Source of the DNA: Begonia masoniana
Lineage: Eukaryota; Streptophyta; Magnoliopsida; Cucurbitales; Begoniaceae
Reading direction: 5' to 3'
Assembly: GCA_022432975.1 (NCBI GenBank)
Contig: CM039509.1
Coordinates: 7,131,043 to 7,195,042 of the forward strand
Length of the DNA: 64,000 nucleotides
Part shown: piece after piece, positions 1 through 10,264 of the stretch
Position numbering within the stretch: the stretch's first letter is position 1
Layout of the letters: every line of letters begins with the position of its first letter
Position numbers and translations under genes: made by a program
The notes under the pieces: generated by a model
Told to the model about the DNA's origin: nothing
Seen by the model: only the letters and a program-made list of their open reading frames with translations
Databases searched by the model: none

Positions 1-400
1 TTTGAAATGACATGTCCCACAAATGAGGTTTCCATATGATATGTTTCTTCATCTTGTACCCACAATTTGAGCTCACTTCTTTGAATGTCAATTAATGCTC
101 TTCTAGTTTCTAAGAACGGTAGGCCTAAAATAATGGGGATGTCATGATCTTCTTCCATATCAAGAACCACAAAATCAGCGAAGAAAATAAACTTGTCCAC
201 TTTGACAAGGACATCTTCAATCACCCCATATGGATGCTTGATAGAGCGATAAGCCATCTGTAGAACTACTCTCGTGGACTTTGCTTCACCAAGACCAAGC
301 TTATGAAATATAGATAACGGTATTAAATTTATACTAGCACCCAAATCACACAATACCTGCTCAAAAATGGACTCCCCAATTGCACATGGGATGGTGAAAC
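1..400 (-). pseudogene. Gypsy (Athila/Tat-like) retropepsin fragment
   Basis: Read on the minus strand this stretch encodes an aspartic-protease region of a Ty3/gypsy polyprotein. The order is a PCAIG-like lead-in, the active-site-type motif DLGASINLIPLS, then a HKLGLGEA stretch, a VKVDKFIF segment and the flap-like IILGRPFLET motif near 100-150. This arrangement, with DLGAS rather than DTGA, is typical of Athila/Tat-clade elements. The frame is open across the fragment and runs off the window edge. On its right it is cut by the solo LTR that starts at 401. The upstream part of the same frame, ending in KLKDPGSF, resumes at 3098-3145. It is part of a dead polyprotein, not a host gene. Confidence 0.85.
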
Positions 401-1617
401 TGTAACACCCAAGAAATTTTTCTCAACATGAGTTACCTTAGATTAATGACGTTAAGATAGCATAAACATGAGTGTAGAGTTATTTAGAGTATGTGAGTTA
501 AAGTGTGTGAGTAGAAAGAGAGAATTGTAGAGAGATGTGTAGAATAGTGTAGTATTCGTTTAAATTAAATAAAGGAAAAATTTGATAGAAGAAAGAGTGG
601 AATGAGAGAAGTTTTCCACATTGGAATTGAGAAAAACTAAAGGGATAGGTTACTTTAAAAATTATAAAAGTTGGTGGTTAAAAAATTAAAAGGTGAAAGT
701 GAGGTTTTTAAATATTGTAAGGCTAAGGGTTAAAGACCAAAAATTTGGTCTTTCTCCTTCTCTTCTTCAACGTGAGTGAGGCAGCCATTGGAGAGAGCTT
801 CTCCTCCTTGTGTTCTTCAATTTCTCCAATATTTAAGGTAAGTTTTAATGAGTTTTGGTTATGGATGATCATTGATGAGGGTTTTAGGTGTTTTGTTAGA
901 GTTTTATTGGGTTTTTGGAAACCCTAAATTTAGAGTCCGAAAATTCTCTTCCATGGCTATATTTTCTTGTCAATTTGGTTGTTTAAACCTTGGATAGGAT
1001 GATTTAGGTTAATTTTAGGGATAGATTAGAGTTTTAGTTGATTTAGTTGAAAAACCAGTTTTTGACACATTGGTTATCGATTCTGTTTTTAAGATTTTCG
1101 ATTGGCCAAGTTGTTTGGTTGTTAAATTTAATTGTTTCAATGGATAGTAGACGTATAGAGGTTTACAGAATGGGGTGGAACGTCTAAATCCGTTTAGAAA
1201 CGAGTAAGTTATGGCCGATTGAAGTTTGGACAGTGAAAAATGGTGAAATTCGAGATTTGAGTTTAGAGTTTTGATATTGGCTTGGTTTATTGCTAGAAAT
1301 AGATTAGATGTCATTGAGGTTTAGTTATATGCTTATTAAGTGAGTTTTCCCTTAATGTGTTAGGTTAACGAGTGAACGATTGGAGCAACTGAGTGAGCAA
1401 ATACGAACACGGACGGAGTTTCCAGGTAAGTAGAGGTTGTTTGTGATTGTGCCTTCGGGCCTACACCATGGAATGGTAGGGATTGTTTGATTGTTTGTTT
1501 GTTATGTTTTATTTTGTGTCGAGCATATGTGTGACATGCATCATTGTTTTCCAACTACGAAAAATGAGTTTTGAGCATGGTTTTGAATAGTGAGTAGGAA
1601 ACATATAGAGATTGTGT

Positions 1618-1915
1618 GGTGCCATCCTTGGAGCTGGTCTCGGATGTGTGCCTGGGGATTGGGTAGTGCCATCCTTGGAGCTAGACTCGGATGGAAATGC
1701 ATCCTTTGAGCTAGTCTCGGATGTGTGCCTGGTCCCATCCTTGGAGCTGGACTCGGATGAGAATGCATCCTTAGAGCTGGACTCGGATGTATGCCAGGAG
1801 TTTGGGTAATGTCATCCTTGGAGCTGGACTCAGATGGAAACACATCCTTGGAGCTAGTCTCGGATGTGTGTTAAGAGATCGGGTATGGTCATTCTTGGAG
1901 CTGGACTTGGATGTG
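1618..1915 (+). repeat. Tandem repeat in LTR, CCTTGGAGCTGGACTCGGATG type
   Basis: A core close to ATCCTTGGAGCTGGACTCGG recurs about nine times with variable spacers, some containing TGTGCCTGG, others GAAATGC. Spacing alternates between about 25 and 60 bases. The repeat creates an artefactual repetitive open frame on the minus strand. Nothing suggests it is coding. Confidence 0.85.
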
Positions 1916-2693
1916 CCCCTCCGATCGTGCATTGTTGGGTCAAAGTGGGGCCGTCCTATATGATATAGAATGTGTGTCTACTTGATCCACTCTGCTATGT
2001 AATAGATTAATAAAACGAATACGAAGTGAGAACAATAGAGCGAGTAGAAACTGCATATGTTAGGGGTTGAGCATGTATTGTTTTGAATTGCATTATTCCC
2101 TACTTGCTAAGCATTAGACATACGTTTTGTGTTATGTGATGTAGGTAACGACGAGATTCTCTGGTGAGCTTTTGAGTGAGCCCTGGACTAGGGAGCAGTC
2201 GGCGACGTACGTGGCATATCAGTGCGGGCAGTTGTCGGGACGTCTTGACCATAAGATTTCTGGGAGGTGTGGGTTATGGTAGTCCAATTTAGTTTTTGTT
2301 TGTGTAAATGACGGGAAATTTTACTATTTTGGTTGGTGTTTTGGAAAGTGTTGTATAGATATTTGTTTTACTGTTTTGGGATTTATAAAAATTAAACGTT
2401 ATGCTGCTCAATTTTTCATAGAGTAAACGACGTTTATTTTTAACTATTTTCACGTTTTCACTGACGTTTTAGAGTCGGGTTTTCTGAGATTTTCACTTGT
2501 CGAGAAGTGGGAAATATCAAGAAAAGTTTTGGTAAGTTTTAGGTGTTTTGGTTGGTGAAAATGTGAAGAAAATTGAGGAAAAGGTGGGAGGTGTGCTGTG
2601 GCCGAGTGTGGCGCGCAGCAGGCACAAGGGCACCGAGCGGGGCACGCTCAACAGGCGCGAGGGGCGCTGCTGTTGGGGCGCGCATCGCCCTGC

Positions 2694-2810
2694 GCCGATC
2701 GATCGGCAGTTGCATGTTAAAATCGATCGCCAACCCAAGAGGTTGCCGATCGATCGACAGTTGCATGTTAAAATCGATCGCCAACCCAAGAGGTTGCCGA
2801 TCGATCGGCA
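2694..2810. repeat. Duplicated block with GATCGATCG palindromes
   Basis: Two near-identical units of about 52 bases each contain GCCGATCGATCGRC, then GTTGCATGTTAAAATCGATCGCC, then CAACCCAAGAGGTT. A third palindrome GCCGATCGATCGGC closes the block. Related palindromes occur in other LTR families in this window (see findings). Confidence 0.9.
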
Positions 2811-3097
2811 CCTGGGCGATCGTGGCAGCGCGCGCTGCTGAGGTGCGTGTGTGGCGCCTCTCTTGAGCCACTCCGAAATATTTTTTAAAAATTCTCCTAT
2901 TTCAACTATGTTTTAACCCGATCTTTTCCGACACATTTGGCACGTATTTTACGCACATTTTCTAACTGTTTTTTAGGGTTCAAAAAACCTGAAAATCGAG
3001 TAATAATTTTATCAAAAATTATTTTAAACTTGGTTTTAAATGTTGTAAGTGTGAGCCAAGTAGCGCACCGAGCCGGGGTGGGTTCGGAGGCATTATA

Positions 3098-3145
3098 GAA
3101 ACTTCCTGGATCTTTCAATTTTTATGGAAGCTTTCGTTGAATAAT
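3098..3145 (-). pseudogene. Gypsy polyprotein fragment upstream of protease
   Basis: On the minus strand this reads IQRKLP-stop-KLKDPGSF, and the last codons abut the target duplication of the solo LTR. It continues into the protease fragment at 400. The IQRKLPxKLKDPGSF string is typical of the region just before the retropepsin of Athila/Tat elements. One stop codon lies between the KLP and KLKD parts. Confidence 0.75.
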
Positions 3146-3499
3146 CACGCTACATTTTTCGGTCAAAGCAATCATGGAATAGAGATCCAGGAACCTAATG
3201 CATCTCCAGCAGCTGAAATTAGAGGCGGAGAAACCGATCATCTTCCAAAAATGGCAGCACCTGGCCGCTCCTTTCTGCTACGAACCAGCGCCGAGAGTAG
3301 TCCCCTTTGTACCTATATAGACGATATTTAACAACGTATATGAATCTGTAATCAGAAATTGTATGCTGTTTCACAACTGTACACATAATTTTCTCTTCTT
3401 CTTGCCTCCCATCTGTGTTTCCAGCTGATTTACTGATTCCATGTATATGAGATTGCACATAACTTTTGAGCAGATCGTAGTTGGTGTAAAAAGTAGATC

Positions 3500-4255
3500 T
3501 TGCTGACTATTAATTCTTTTGTTTTATTTGTTTTCTTGATTTTCGTATTGGGTGAAGAGAGTATCAAGGAAATATTCCCAAATGAACAGATACTGAAATT
3601 GGATGTATCTCCAGTGCCATGGTATACAGATTTCGTCAACTATATTGTGAGTGATATCATCCCTCTCGACATAGATTATCAGCAGAAAAGAAAGTTATTA
3701 AAAGACGTGAAACAATATTTTTGGAATGAATTATTCCTCTTCAAACAATGCGCGGACCAGTTGTTGAGAAGATGTAAACCAGAAGTAGAAATGGAGCCAG
3801 TGCTGCAGCAATGTCATACAGCATCATACAGAGGTTATTATGGAGGAACACATACAGCCTCGAAAATTCTGCAATCAGATTTGTACTGGCCTACCCTTTT
3901 TAAAGACGCTAATAACTTTGTGAAAAGTTGTGATAGGTGCCAAAGGGTATGAAACATCGCAAGAAAACATGAGTTGCCACTCACTAACATCATAGAGATC
4001 GAAGTCTTTGATGTTTGGGGATTGACTTTATGGAACCCTTCCCAACATCTTTTGGGAACCAATGCATCCTCTTAGTAGTAGATTATGTTTCTAAATAGGT
4101 AGAAGCTGTAGCATTGCCAAACAATGAAGGGAAGAGTGTGTTAAAATTTTTGCAGAAAAATATCTTCACAAAGTTTGGAACTCCCAGAACGATTATTAGT
4201 GATGGAGGATCTCATTTTTATAACAGATCATTCACTGGGTTATTAAGTAATATAT
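3500..4255 (+). pseudogene. Gypsy (Athila/Tat-like) integrase fragment
   Basis: The plus strand encodes the end of the RNase H linker and the first part of integrase. The sequence ESIKEIFPNEQ leads into a zinc-binding domain: CHTASYRGYYGG, then the WPTLF segment and CDRCQRV. A stop follows CQRV (near 3950). The core then continues with decayed frames through a V(F)DVWG segment and FGTPRTIISDGGSHF near 4170-4220, which carries the second catalytic Asp. The frame is lost soon after, before the expected catalytic Glu. The product resembles Athila/Tat integrases. It lies on the opposite strand to the protease fragment at 1-400, so the two belong to different insertions or a rearranged one. Between 3146 and 3499 no convincing gene was seen. 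Confidence 0.8.
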
Positions 4256-6700
4256 TGAATTTTGGTTGATTGAAGGCATAAAAGTGATTTATTTTGGTAA
4301 GTTGAGTGTTCAATTGATAATGGTTCCATCATATATATAAATTGCATAATTGGGAAAGCATTAATGGAATATAATGCTTGATTTTAGTTAAGATAGAGCA
4401 AAATTATTTATTTGGAGGACTATATATCGTGATTATGGTCTTAAATGGATTTGAGAATGGAAAAATATGTCGAAGTTATGAAACTTGAGAAAAGTTTTTC
4501 AAGGGTGGGCTTCTTGTGTTTAGTGTGGTTTCCCATATAAATAACAATGAGAAAAATATCTCAGGAGTGGACACCGAAAGTTAAAGGTGGGCATTTGAAA
4601 AAGTAATAATGATAAAATTGCCTTAAGACCAGGCTCTCGAAGTCCAAGGGGAATGTTTGGATAAGGAAAAATGACTCGAGAGCTGGTTTCTAGGGTTTGC
4701 AGCGGATGCTTGGAATAGAAAACTCAAAGAAAGGACTAAGCAAATGCCCACGAATGAAGAGAGGTTGCCCAGATAGACATATAAAAATGCGTTTTCTAGT
4801 AATTTACTTAGCGGGTTCCGTGAAATTTGAGACATGATTAGATGATATCTAGATAGATGTATGGTCATCATTCATGTATCATATTGCTCATTAAATAATA
4901 AGATTTGTAGATAATAAGATTTGTAAATTACCTATTGATTGAATTTCATAATTTATGTTGCTCACTTATGTGTATGGTTAACGAATTGTATATTCTTCCC
5001 ATGAGTTATAATGGACATATTTGCATCCGATAATGAAAGGAGCTAGTAATATAGTGAAAGCTAGAGGTGATAAGAAAGCATACCGAGCTTAGCCTAATGA
5101 GCTAAGTCTAATGAGTCGCCTAATTAATATTTCAACCTGAACCGGTTCGCGAGCCACGACTTAAACGAGCTTAACGAGTCGTGGTTATATAAATCTTTTA
5201 AATTTATGTCAATAAAAAGTATATTTTTTAAAATTTAGTTATTTAAATTATAATAATTAATCGTTTCAGTAAAAAAATTATTTTTTTAATATATAAATAA
5301 CATGTATTTTAGGAAGAAAATATTCAAGACGATGCAATAATAAAATACATTACACAAATATCATAACAAATATTTAACAGTTGCATCACTATAAATTAAA
5401 TACATCCCAATAAAATTGACACACATCTAGTTGTCAGTTGTTTTCAACATGTCAAAAAAATTACTTCAAATTATAATGTAAAAAAAAAAAAAAAAAACAA
5501 GATCTAGTCTTCAAGATTTAAATTTCTAAATTTTTCAAATATTTCATCACCGCATTGTTGATCTCTCATTTTGACATTGTTTTAATCTTTAACGTAAATG
5601 AGTTTTTTAAGGAGGTGAAGTGGAAGCCATCATCTTCCAACTGTTGAGCTCCATTAGTTGCTAAAGCGATTGAGTATTAAATTCTAAGTTAGTTTGGGGT
5701 CATTTATGATTATGCAGAAATAACTGTGCTTAAGGGACTAATCAGGCCTTGATTAAGTGTTGTAGGTGAAGGAAGTTGGTTTTCATTTTGACCCAGCCCA
5801 AATCCAAACTTGCTCTAATCTTAATATTTGCTCCTTCTCCATCAAGCTGTCGCCTCCCCAACTTCCTTCCTACGTCGATGACCCTATAGATTTCATCGTG
5901 ATTTTACAATCATCTCCCTCTGCTATCGATCTTTCGCACTTCACGCTGCCGATTTCATCATTTTCGATAAACCGGGATGGCAAGACATGGGTTTTACATT
6001 GATCGTTTTTGTAAGAAGTGCGATGCTTACCAATAGCTTGAGCGTGGCTAGCTAGCCGCTATCGTCTCCCTCCGCTGTGAGTCCTTCTTAATGGGTGCTT
6101 CTCATGTCGCAAGTACACACTATCATGGATACTATCCTATCAGGGTGGTCGGGCTCCGCAATCCTGGCTCGTCTAGCCAACGAGCAGGCCAGCAGGTCGT
6201 TCTGCTAGGTCGACCCGTCTGGCCAAGTCCTAGGCGGACATGACAGTGTAGTGGGCCATTTGCCCGTTTAACACCTGCAATGAAATCAGAGAATGAGTGG
6301 AGCTTACATAGGTTTACGTGCAGTGGATGTAGTCCAAAACAAGCAAGCCCATGAATGGATTTGAACCGAGAATATCATATTACAAATGACTATTACAATA
6401 GTAATACAATAATACGGCATGTTACAAACAAACTTAAAAAGTCCAACCACAAAATTGGGAAGATAAGGAGGAAGAGGATTATACAAATGACTTTTTTACG
6501 AAGAACAAATCTAGAATGACGTTTATTTACTAATAATTTCATTGAAGTGTCAAAAATGGAGGAGTACAATGATCCCATAAACCCACTTTTAACCTAATTC
6601 TTCTTTTTTCCCTTTTTAGGTAAGCCATAGACAAAAATTCTTTATAGAACAAGTTTCTCATGTAAATACACTCCCTCTTTCATCACAAATCACAAAAAAG
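4256..6700. other. AT-rich intergenic DNA, no recognised gene
   Basis: No confident coding region is visible. There is a poly-A tract near 5480-5498 and a stretch at about 5090-5180 with repeated gagctta/cgagcttaacgagtcg motifs, related to those at 7540-8000. A 78-codon open frame at 5766-6002 has no recognisable domain and no paralogue here. Confidence 0.5.
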
Positions 6701-6749
6701 AAGACTAGCATACTTAGCTTGAAAGCTTCTTCTTTCCTGGTCTCTAACA

Positions 6750-7037
6750 ATGGCCTTTTCCAAGACAACAATGCTGCTCATTTGCGTAGCAGTTACTTTA
6801 CTGCTCAGCAATAAAATGGCGATCGGAAATGCAACAGTAGTACCAAAGTACGATGTCTATGAAGCTATAAAAAAAGCCAACGGCCTTCCATGCACCCTAA
6901 CCAATCCACCAAGCTGCAAACAAAGAGTAAAAGGTGACTACAATGGTCTCTCTAGAGAGAGAGAGATACTGTTTCTCTTGGTTGTTATCTATTTGTTGCT
7001 GGATCAATATTTGTATTTAGTGCTATTTTTCCTCTAA
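6750..7037 (+). CDS. Small secreted Cys-containing peptide, RALF-like (probably decayed)
   Basis: The predicted product is 95 residues. Residues 1-28 form a clear signal peptide: a basic N-terminus (MAFSK), a hydrophobic core (LLICVAVTLLL) and an IGNA-type end. The next segment has YDVYEAIKKANGLPC followed by PPSC, which fits the YxxYxAI...PC...P..C arrangement of short RALF-like peptides. RALF peptides are apoplastic ligands of CrRLK1L receptor kinases. The usual C-terminal RGC motif is not seen: after KGDYN the frame enters GLSRERE and a hydrophobic run that looks like read-through of non-coding DNA. The gene may be truncated or frameshifted near 6940. The ATG at 6750 is chosen because the signal peptide starts there and because the paralogue at 7268 starts the same way (MALSK). 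The RALF assignment is inference. A generic secreted peptide is the alternative. Confidence 0.5.
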   Translation: MAFSKTTMLLICVAVTLLLSNKMAIGNATVVPKYDVYEAIKKANGLPCTLTNPPSCKQRVKGDYNGLSREREILFLLVVIYLLLDQYLYLVLFFL

Positions 7038-7267
7038 AAGATCTATACTCGTAGGAAAGACCATTGCATGCGTAAAAAGTCATAAAATAGAAAGGTTTGA
7101 AACAGCCATGCAAAGCACCCTGATTTATTGGCTTCTGAATATCTGTCACTTTAGTCCAGTTTAGGTATTCAACATTTGAAACAAACATTATTTCAGAAAA
7201 TGTTTTGCATTATAAATTAATAATCTCAATACAACATAAACAAACCTGAACAACAACATAAAGAGCA
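7038..7267. promoter_or_regulatory. Spacer and probable promoter of the second peptide gene
   Basis: The 230-base spacer ends in an AT-rich stretch with a TATA-like CATTATAAATTA at about 7208-7219, some 50-60 bases before the second ATG. A core promoter here is plausible but not demonstrated. Confidence 0.35.
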
Positions 7268-7456
7268 ATGGCTCTTTCGAAAAGCATAATGCTACTCGCT
7301 TGCATGCTAGTTGCTATCTTCTGTAGTATGAACATGGCGGGAAATGCAGGTAGCCCTCCAATCGACTATGATGCACTAAAGAAGAACGTCGTTATAGGTT
7401 GTTCCCTTGTTTATCGGCAAAACTGTGATGACAGGAGAAAAAGGGGAAGCTCCTAA
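7268..7456 (+). CDS. Small secreted Cys-containing peptide, RALF-like paralogue
   Basis: The product is 62 residues with a signal peptide (MALSKSIMLLACMLVAIF, ending near GNAG). A short mature part follows: PPIDYDALKKNVVIGC and a second Cys in RQNC, ending RRKRGSS. It is a tandem paralogue of the gene at 6750. The two signal peptides align closely (MA-SK, LL-C---VA, N-MA-GNA), and the mature parts share a Y-x-A-[IL]-K-K core followed by two Cys. In RALF-like peptides a Y.A[LI]KK segment and a Cys pair precede a C-terminal RGC. Here RGSS sits where RGC is expected, so the last Cys pair is absent. A secreted signalling peptide is likely; RALF membership is inference. Confidence 0.5.
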   Translation: MALSKSIMLLACMLVAIFCSMNMAGNAGSPPIDYDALKKNVVIGCSLVYRQNCDDRRKRGSS

Positions 7457-7529
7457 TGGAAATCCGAAATTCAGTAAGAGATGAATAAACTATCATGAAC
7501 ATGTATGCTGATGTAATTTTTGTAATCTT

Positions 7530-8012
7530 GACTCAGCTCGTTTAACTTTGTTTCACGAGTTGGCTCGAGTTGAAAATTTTTTTGGACTGACTCGTTAGGT
7601 TTTACTCGTTTAACTCGTTTTACTCAGTGAACTAAACTTTTTTAGGGTTGGCTCGCCTTGCCTCGGTCAACTAGTTTGTCACCCTCATCCTAATTAGTAT
7701 GTATATAATTTGTCGTGATTCAAGTGTCAAATATTTATAATGATATTTGTATGATATTTTTTTACTAGATCATCTTAAATCATTTTTTTTAAAATATATG
7801 TCATTTTATATATTAATAAAATAATTTTAATAAATAATTTTTTTAAAAATATACGTTACATTTATATAAATTGAAAACATTTATATATGTTTGGTTCGTC
7901 AGGCTCTGCTCGTTTAACATTGAGTGCGAGCCGGCTCGGGCAAAGATTTTTTTTGCCAAACTCGTTAGGCTTGACTTGTTTAAACTCGGCTGAATTGTTT
8001 TTCATCTCTACT
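7530..8012. repeat. Dispersed AT-rich repeat with CTCGTTTAA / GGCTCG motifs
   Basis: Two segments (7535-7680 and 7885-8005) share motifs such as CTCGTTTAAC, ACTCGTTAGG and GGCTCG, separated by a very AT-rich centre. The segment at 5090-5180 carries related motifs in the opposite sense. This looks like a decayed non-autonomous transposon. No clear terminal inverted repeats or target duplication could be fixed. Confidence 0.4.
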
Positions 8013-8039
8013 AATTGGTACCACTATGACTCAGATATT

Positions 8040-8527
8040 CAATATATATTTATATATATATGGGTCCATGACAAAGACTTGTTTGTATTACTCCCATTAG
8101 AGAATATATATATATATATGGATCCATGACAAAGACTTGTTTGTATTACTCCCATTAGAGAATTTTTGAAGTTTTGATTCCTAGCGTCTCTAAGATTTGC
8201 AAGGATACTAGCATTTAAACCAGGAAGTGTTAAAGGTTTAAAAGCAATTTGAATTAATCCGATGTGGATATATTTATATTTTTGAAAATATTTTTGAATA
8301 TCTTTTAAACTGAGAAGTTTAATAGTTTTATCAATTGAATCTAAACAAAGAGTTTGTTTAGATATTTTTATTGCATGTTTGAAAAGGAATTTAAAAGTTC
8401 ATAGTTTGTAAATATCTTTAGCATCAACTTCAGGAATAGTCCATTGATTAAGTTGAGATTTTTGAGAGATTTCGATAATTTGTTCATTTTTAGTAGAAAG
8501 ATTTGAAAATTTTTCCAATAGATTCAT
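8040..8527 (-). pseudogene. Endogenous caulimovirid movement-protein fragment
   Basis: On the minus strand, from an ATG at 8527, the frame encodes a segment with the features of caulimovirid (plant pararetrovirus) cell-to-cell movement proteins. These include a KYIHIGLIQIAF stretch, a KPLTLPGLN segment, the LRDAR motif and a following SLMGVIQTSLCHG block. One in-frame stop is visible near 8398-8400. The last part (SLMGV to CHG) is present twice because of a roughly 60-base tandem duplication at 8042-8160, each copy ending in TA repeats. The fragment is truncated relative to a full movement protein, and no capsid, protease or RT sequence follows. It is an inactive integrated relic. The match to this family is by motif only. 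Confidence 0.75.
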
Positions 8528-9238
8528 TTTTTAGAAAATGTTAATCCATTCATGAATAAGTCTAACAGGTTCAAAGACTAATCTTACAAAAGTAAATTGA
8601 AATAAGAGAGTACACCTTATTGGTAACCATTTTTCTTCGTATTGATATCATTGATTATACCTTATTGATAGAGTGATCACACCTTATTGTTGATCTAATT
8701 TATTCTCTGTCAGTTTGTGATTTACCCAAAGAAACACAACCATCTCAAAGAGATAATTTCATAATACTATAGAACCCTAGTCTCCTTTGATCACGTAATA
8801 TGGGCATAAACGCCTAACGCCAACCACGGCTCAACGGCAACAACCCCGACGTAATCTCGGAAGACCTAGATCCATAGTATTATCAAACTTAGTGTTAATA
8901 TGGTACACGAACTTTCAAAGCCATCATTAGAAAAACTTATTGGAGAAATCACAATATCGTATTGGTAAACCAAATCATCGTATTGAAGAAAATAAGTTAT
9001 CTTATTGGTGATTCTTCATATCAATTTACATTAATAAGATTATTCTAATAACCTGTAAAATCTTATTCACTCTATGAATTAACAAATTTCTAGCCTATCA
9101 TTTGGCTCTGATACCAAATCCAGCGGAAGAGAGCGAACAAGGAACAACAGAAGTAGAAGAAGAAATATTCAGAGTTTAATATTAAACAAGAGTAAACTTA
9201 CAAGTAGAGGGAGAGCAAGCAAACTAGAGTTTTTACAG

Positions 9239-9241
<3 letters not shown>
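8528..9241 (-). other. Caulimovirid leader / primer-site region
   Basis: This non-coding stretch lies upstream of the movement-protein frame. It contains a tRNA-Met primer-binding sequence on the minus strand (TGGTATCAGAGCC, 9104-9116). The order primer site, leader, movement-protein ORF matches petuvirus/florendovirus-type genomes. The part around 8600-8720 has several short CACCTTATTG-type repeats. On the right the region meets a long TA repeat. Confidence 0.6.

Positions 9242-9293
<52 letters not shown>
9242..9293. repeat. (AT)n microsatellite
   Basis: About 26 uninterrupted AT units. It borders the caulimovirid relic on its right. Shorter TA runs at 8042-8060 and 8104-8119 border it on the left. 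Confidence 0.98.
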
Positions 9294-9296
<3 letters not shown>

Positions 9297-9524
9297 TGCA
9301 TGGACCTTTAAACTTACCTGTATATTAATAAATAATTGAAGCACCATTTGGTATTTAAATTGTAGACTGAAGCATAAATTTTAGGAGAATAACGTTATAT
9401 TTATTCTCTTATACTACTCTTTTAAAATAGTTGATGGTTTGTCAATCAGGTATTGGTACATATTAATGTAATAAATTAACTATTTATATTTTATTATATA
9501 AGAAGAGAATAAATATATCGTTAT
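9294..9524. other. AT-rich spacer, nothing recognised
   Basis: No coding or structured feature was seen between the microsatellite and the Cassandra element. The last five bases, GTTAT, form the left target duplication of that element. Confidence 0.5.
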
Positions 9525-9710
9525 TGTGATGACCCGGATGTGTACGTATGTGTACGATGGCTGCACGAACCGAAACCCGGATGGCGGTACGTCCGCGCGG
9601 GCGAACCGGAAGGTGACAGGTCGTAAAGAGGGGGTCGTCACAATCTCACATCGCTTGGGGAAGTATGTGGAAATGAAACATATGTAAGAGATCCCTCCCA
9701 AGATAGCAAG

Positions 9711-9816
9711 ACACGTTTTGGAGCACGATTGGCAACGGATCCCATAAGAACTCCGAAGTTAAAAGTGCTTCGGCGAGAGCAATTCCAGGTTGGGTGACCT
9801 ACCGGGAAGTTCTCGC
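9711..9816 (+). repeat. 5S rRNA-like segment in Cassandra LTR (left)
   Basis: The string CGGATCCCATAAGAACTCCG is close to plant 5S rRNA. It is followed by AAGTTAAAAGTGCTTCGGCG (box A / intermediate element region) and then GGTTGGGTGACCTACCGGGA (box C region). The differences from 5S and its position inside an LTR show that this is the Cassandra RNA polymerase III-type promoter region, not a ribosomal gene. Confidence 0.92.
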
Positions 9817-10158
9817 CAAACAAAGCCGTGAGGGGAGGATATTGTGCTACAGCCCAATCCCCAGAGCGGACAATATCTTGCTGGGAAACGGGGTCGTTAC
9901 AAATGGTATCAGAGCCTGTACCCAACCGAAAATGTGGCCAACGAGGACGTTGAGCCCCCGAGGGGGGGTGATTGTGATGACCCGGATGTGTACGTATGTG
10001 TACGATGGCTGCACGAACCGGAACCCGGATGGCGGTACGTCCGCGCGGGCGAACCGGAAGGTGACAGGTCGTAAAGAGGGGGTCGTCACAATCTCACATC
10101 GCTTGGGGAAGTATGTGGAAATGAAACATATGTAAGAGATCCCTCCCAAGATAGCAAG

Positions 10159-10264
10159 ACACGTTTTGGAGCACGATTGGCAACGGATCCCATAAGAACT
10201 CCGAAGTTAAAAGTGTTTCGGCGAGAGCAATTCCAGGTTGGGTGACCTACCGGGAAGTTCTCGC
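10159..10264 (+). repeat. 5S rRNA-like segment in Cassandra LTR (right)
   Basis: Same 5S-like segment as in the left LTR, with the box A/intermediate region and box C region retained. It differs from the left copy by T for C in AGTGTTTCGG. Confidence 0.92.

Larger units (their letters stand above)
401..3097 (+). mobile_element. Solo LTR (gypsy) inside a protease gene
   Basis: The element begins TGTAACACCC and ends ATTATA, which looks like a decayed TTACA terminus. It is flanked by perfect 5-bp direct repeats GAAAC (396-400 and 3098-3102). Removing it rejoins a minus-strand gypsy frame, KLKDPGSF to FTIPCAIG, so it is a clean insertion. No internal coding or second LTR is present, so it is a solo LTR. 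It holds an internal tandem repeat (about 1618-1915) and a duplicated palindromic block (2694-2810). The several open frames inside it come from these repeats and are not genes. The TGTAACACCC start resembles the chromovirus LTRs elsewhere in the window, but the family is distinct. Confidence 0.9.

Noticed and set aside
1541..1843. Histidine/proline-rich repeat protein on the minus strand
   Set aside because: It is the shadow of the tandem repeat in a solo LTR.
5766..6002. 78-codon open frame
   Set aside because: No recognisable domain, signal or paralogue. Left as unannotated intergenic DNA.
9711..10264. Two 5S rRNA genes
   Set aside because: The sequences are diverged from 5S rRNA, and each lies inside a Cassandra LTR next to a primer site and a polypurine tract.
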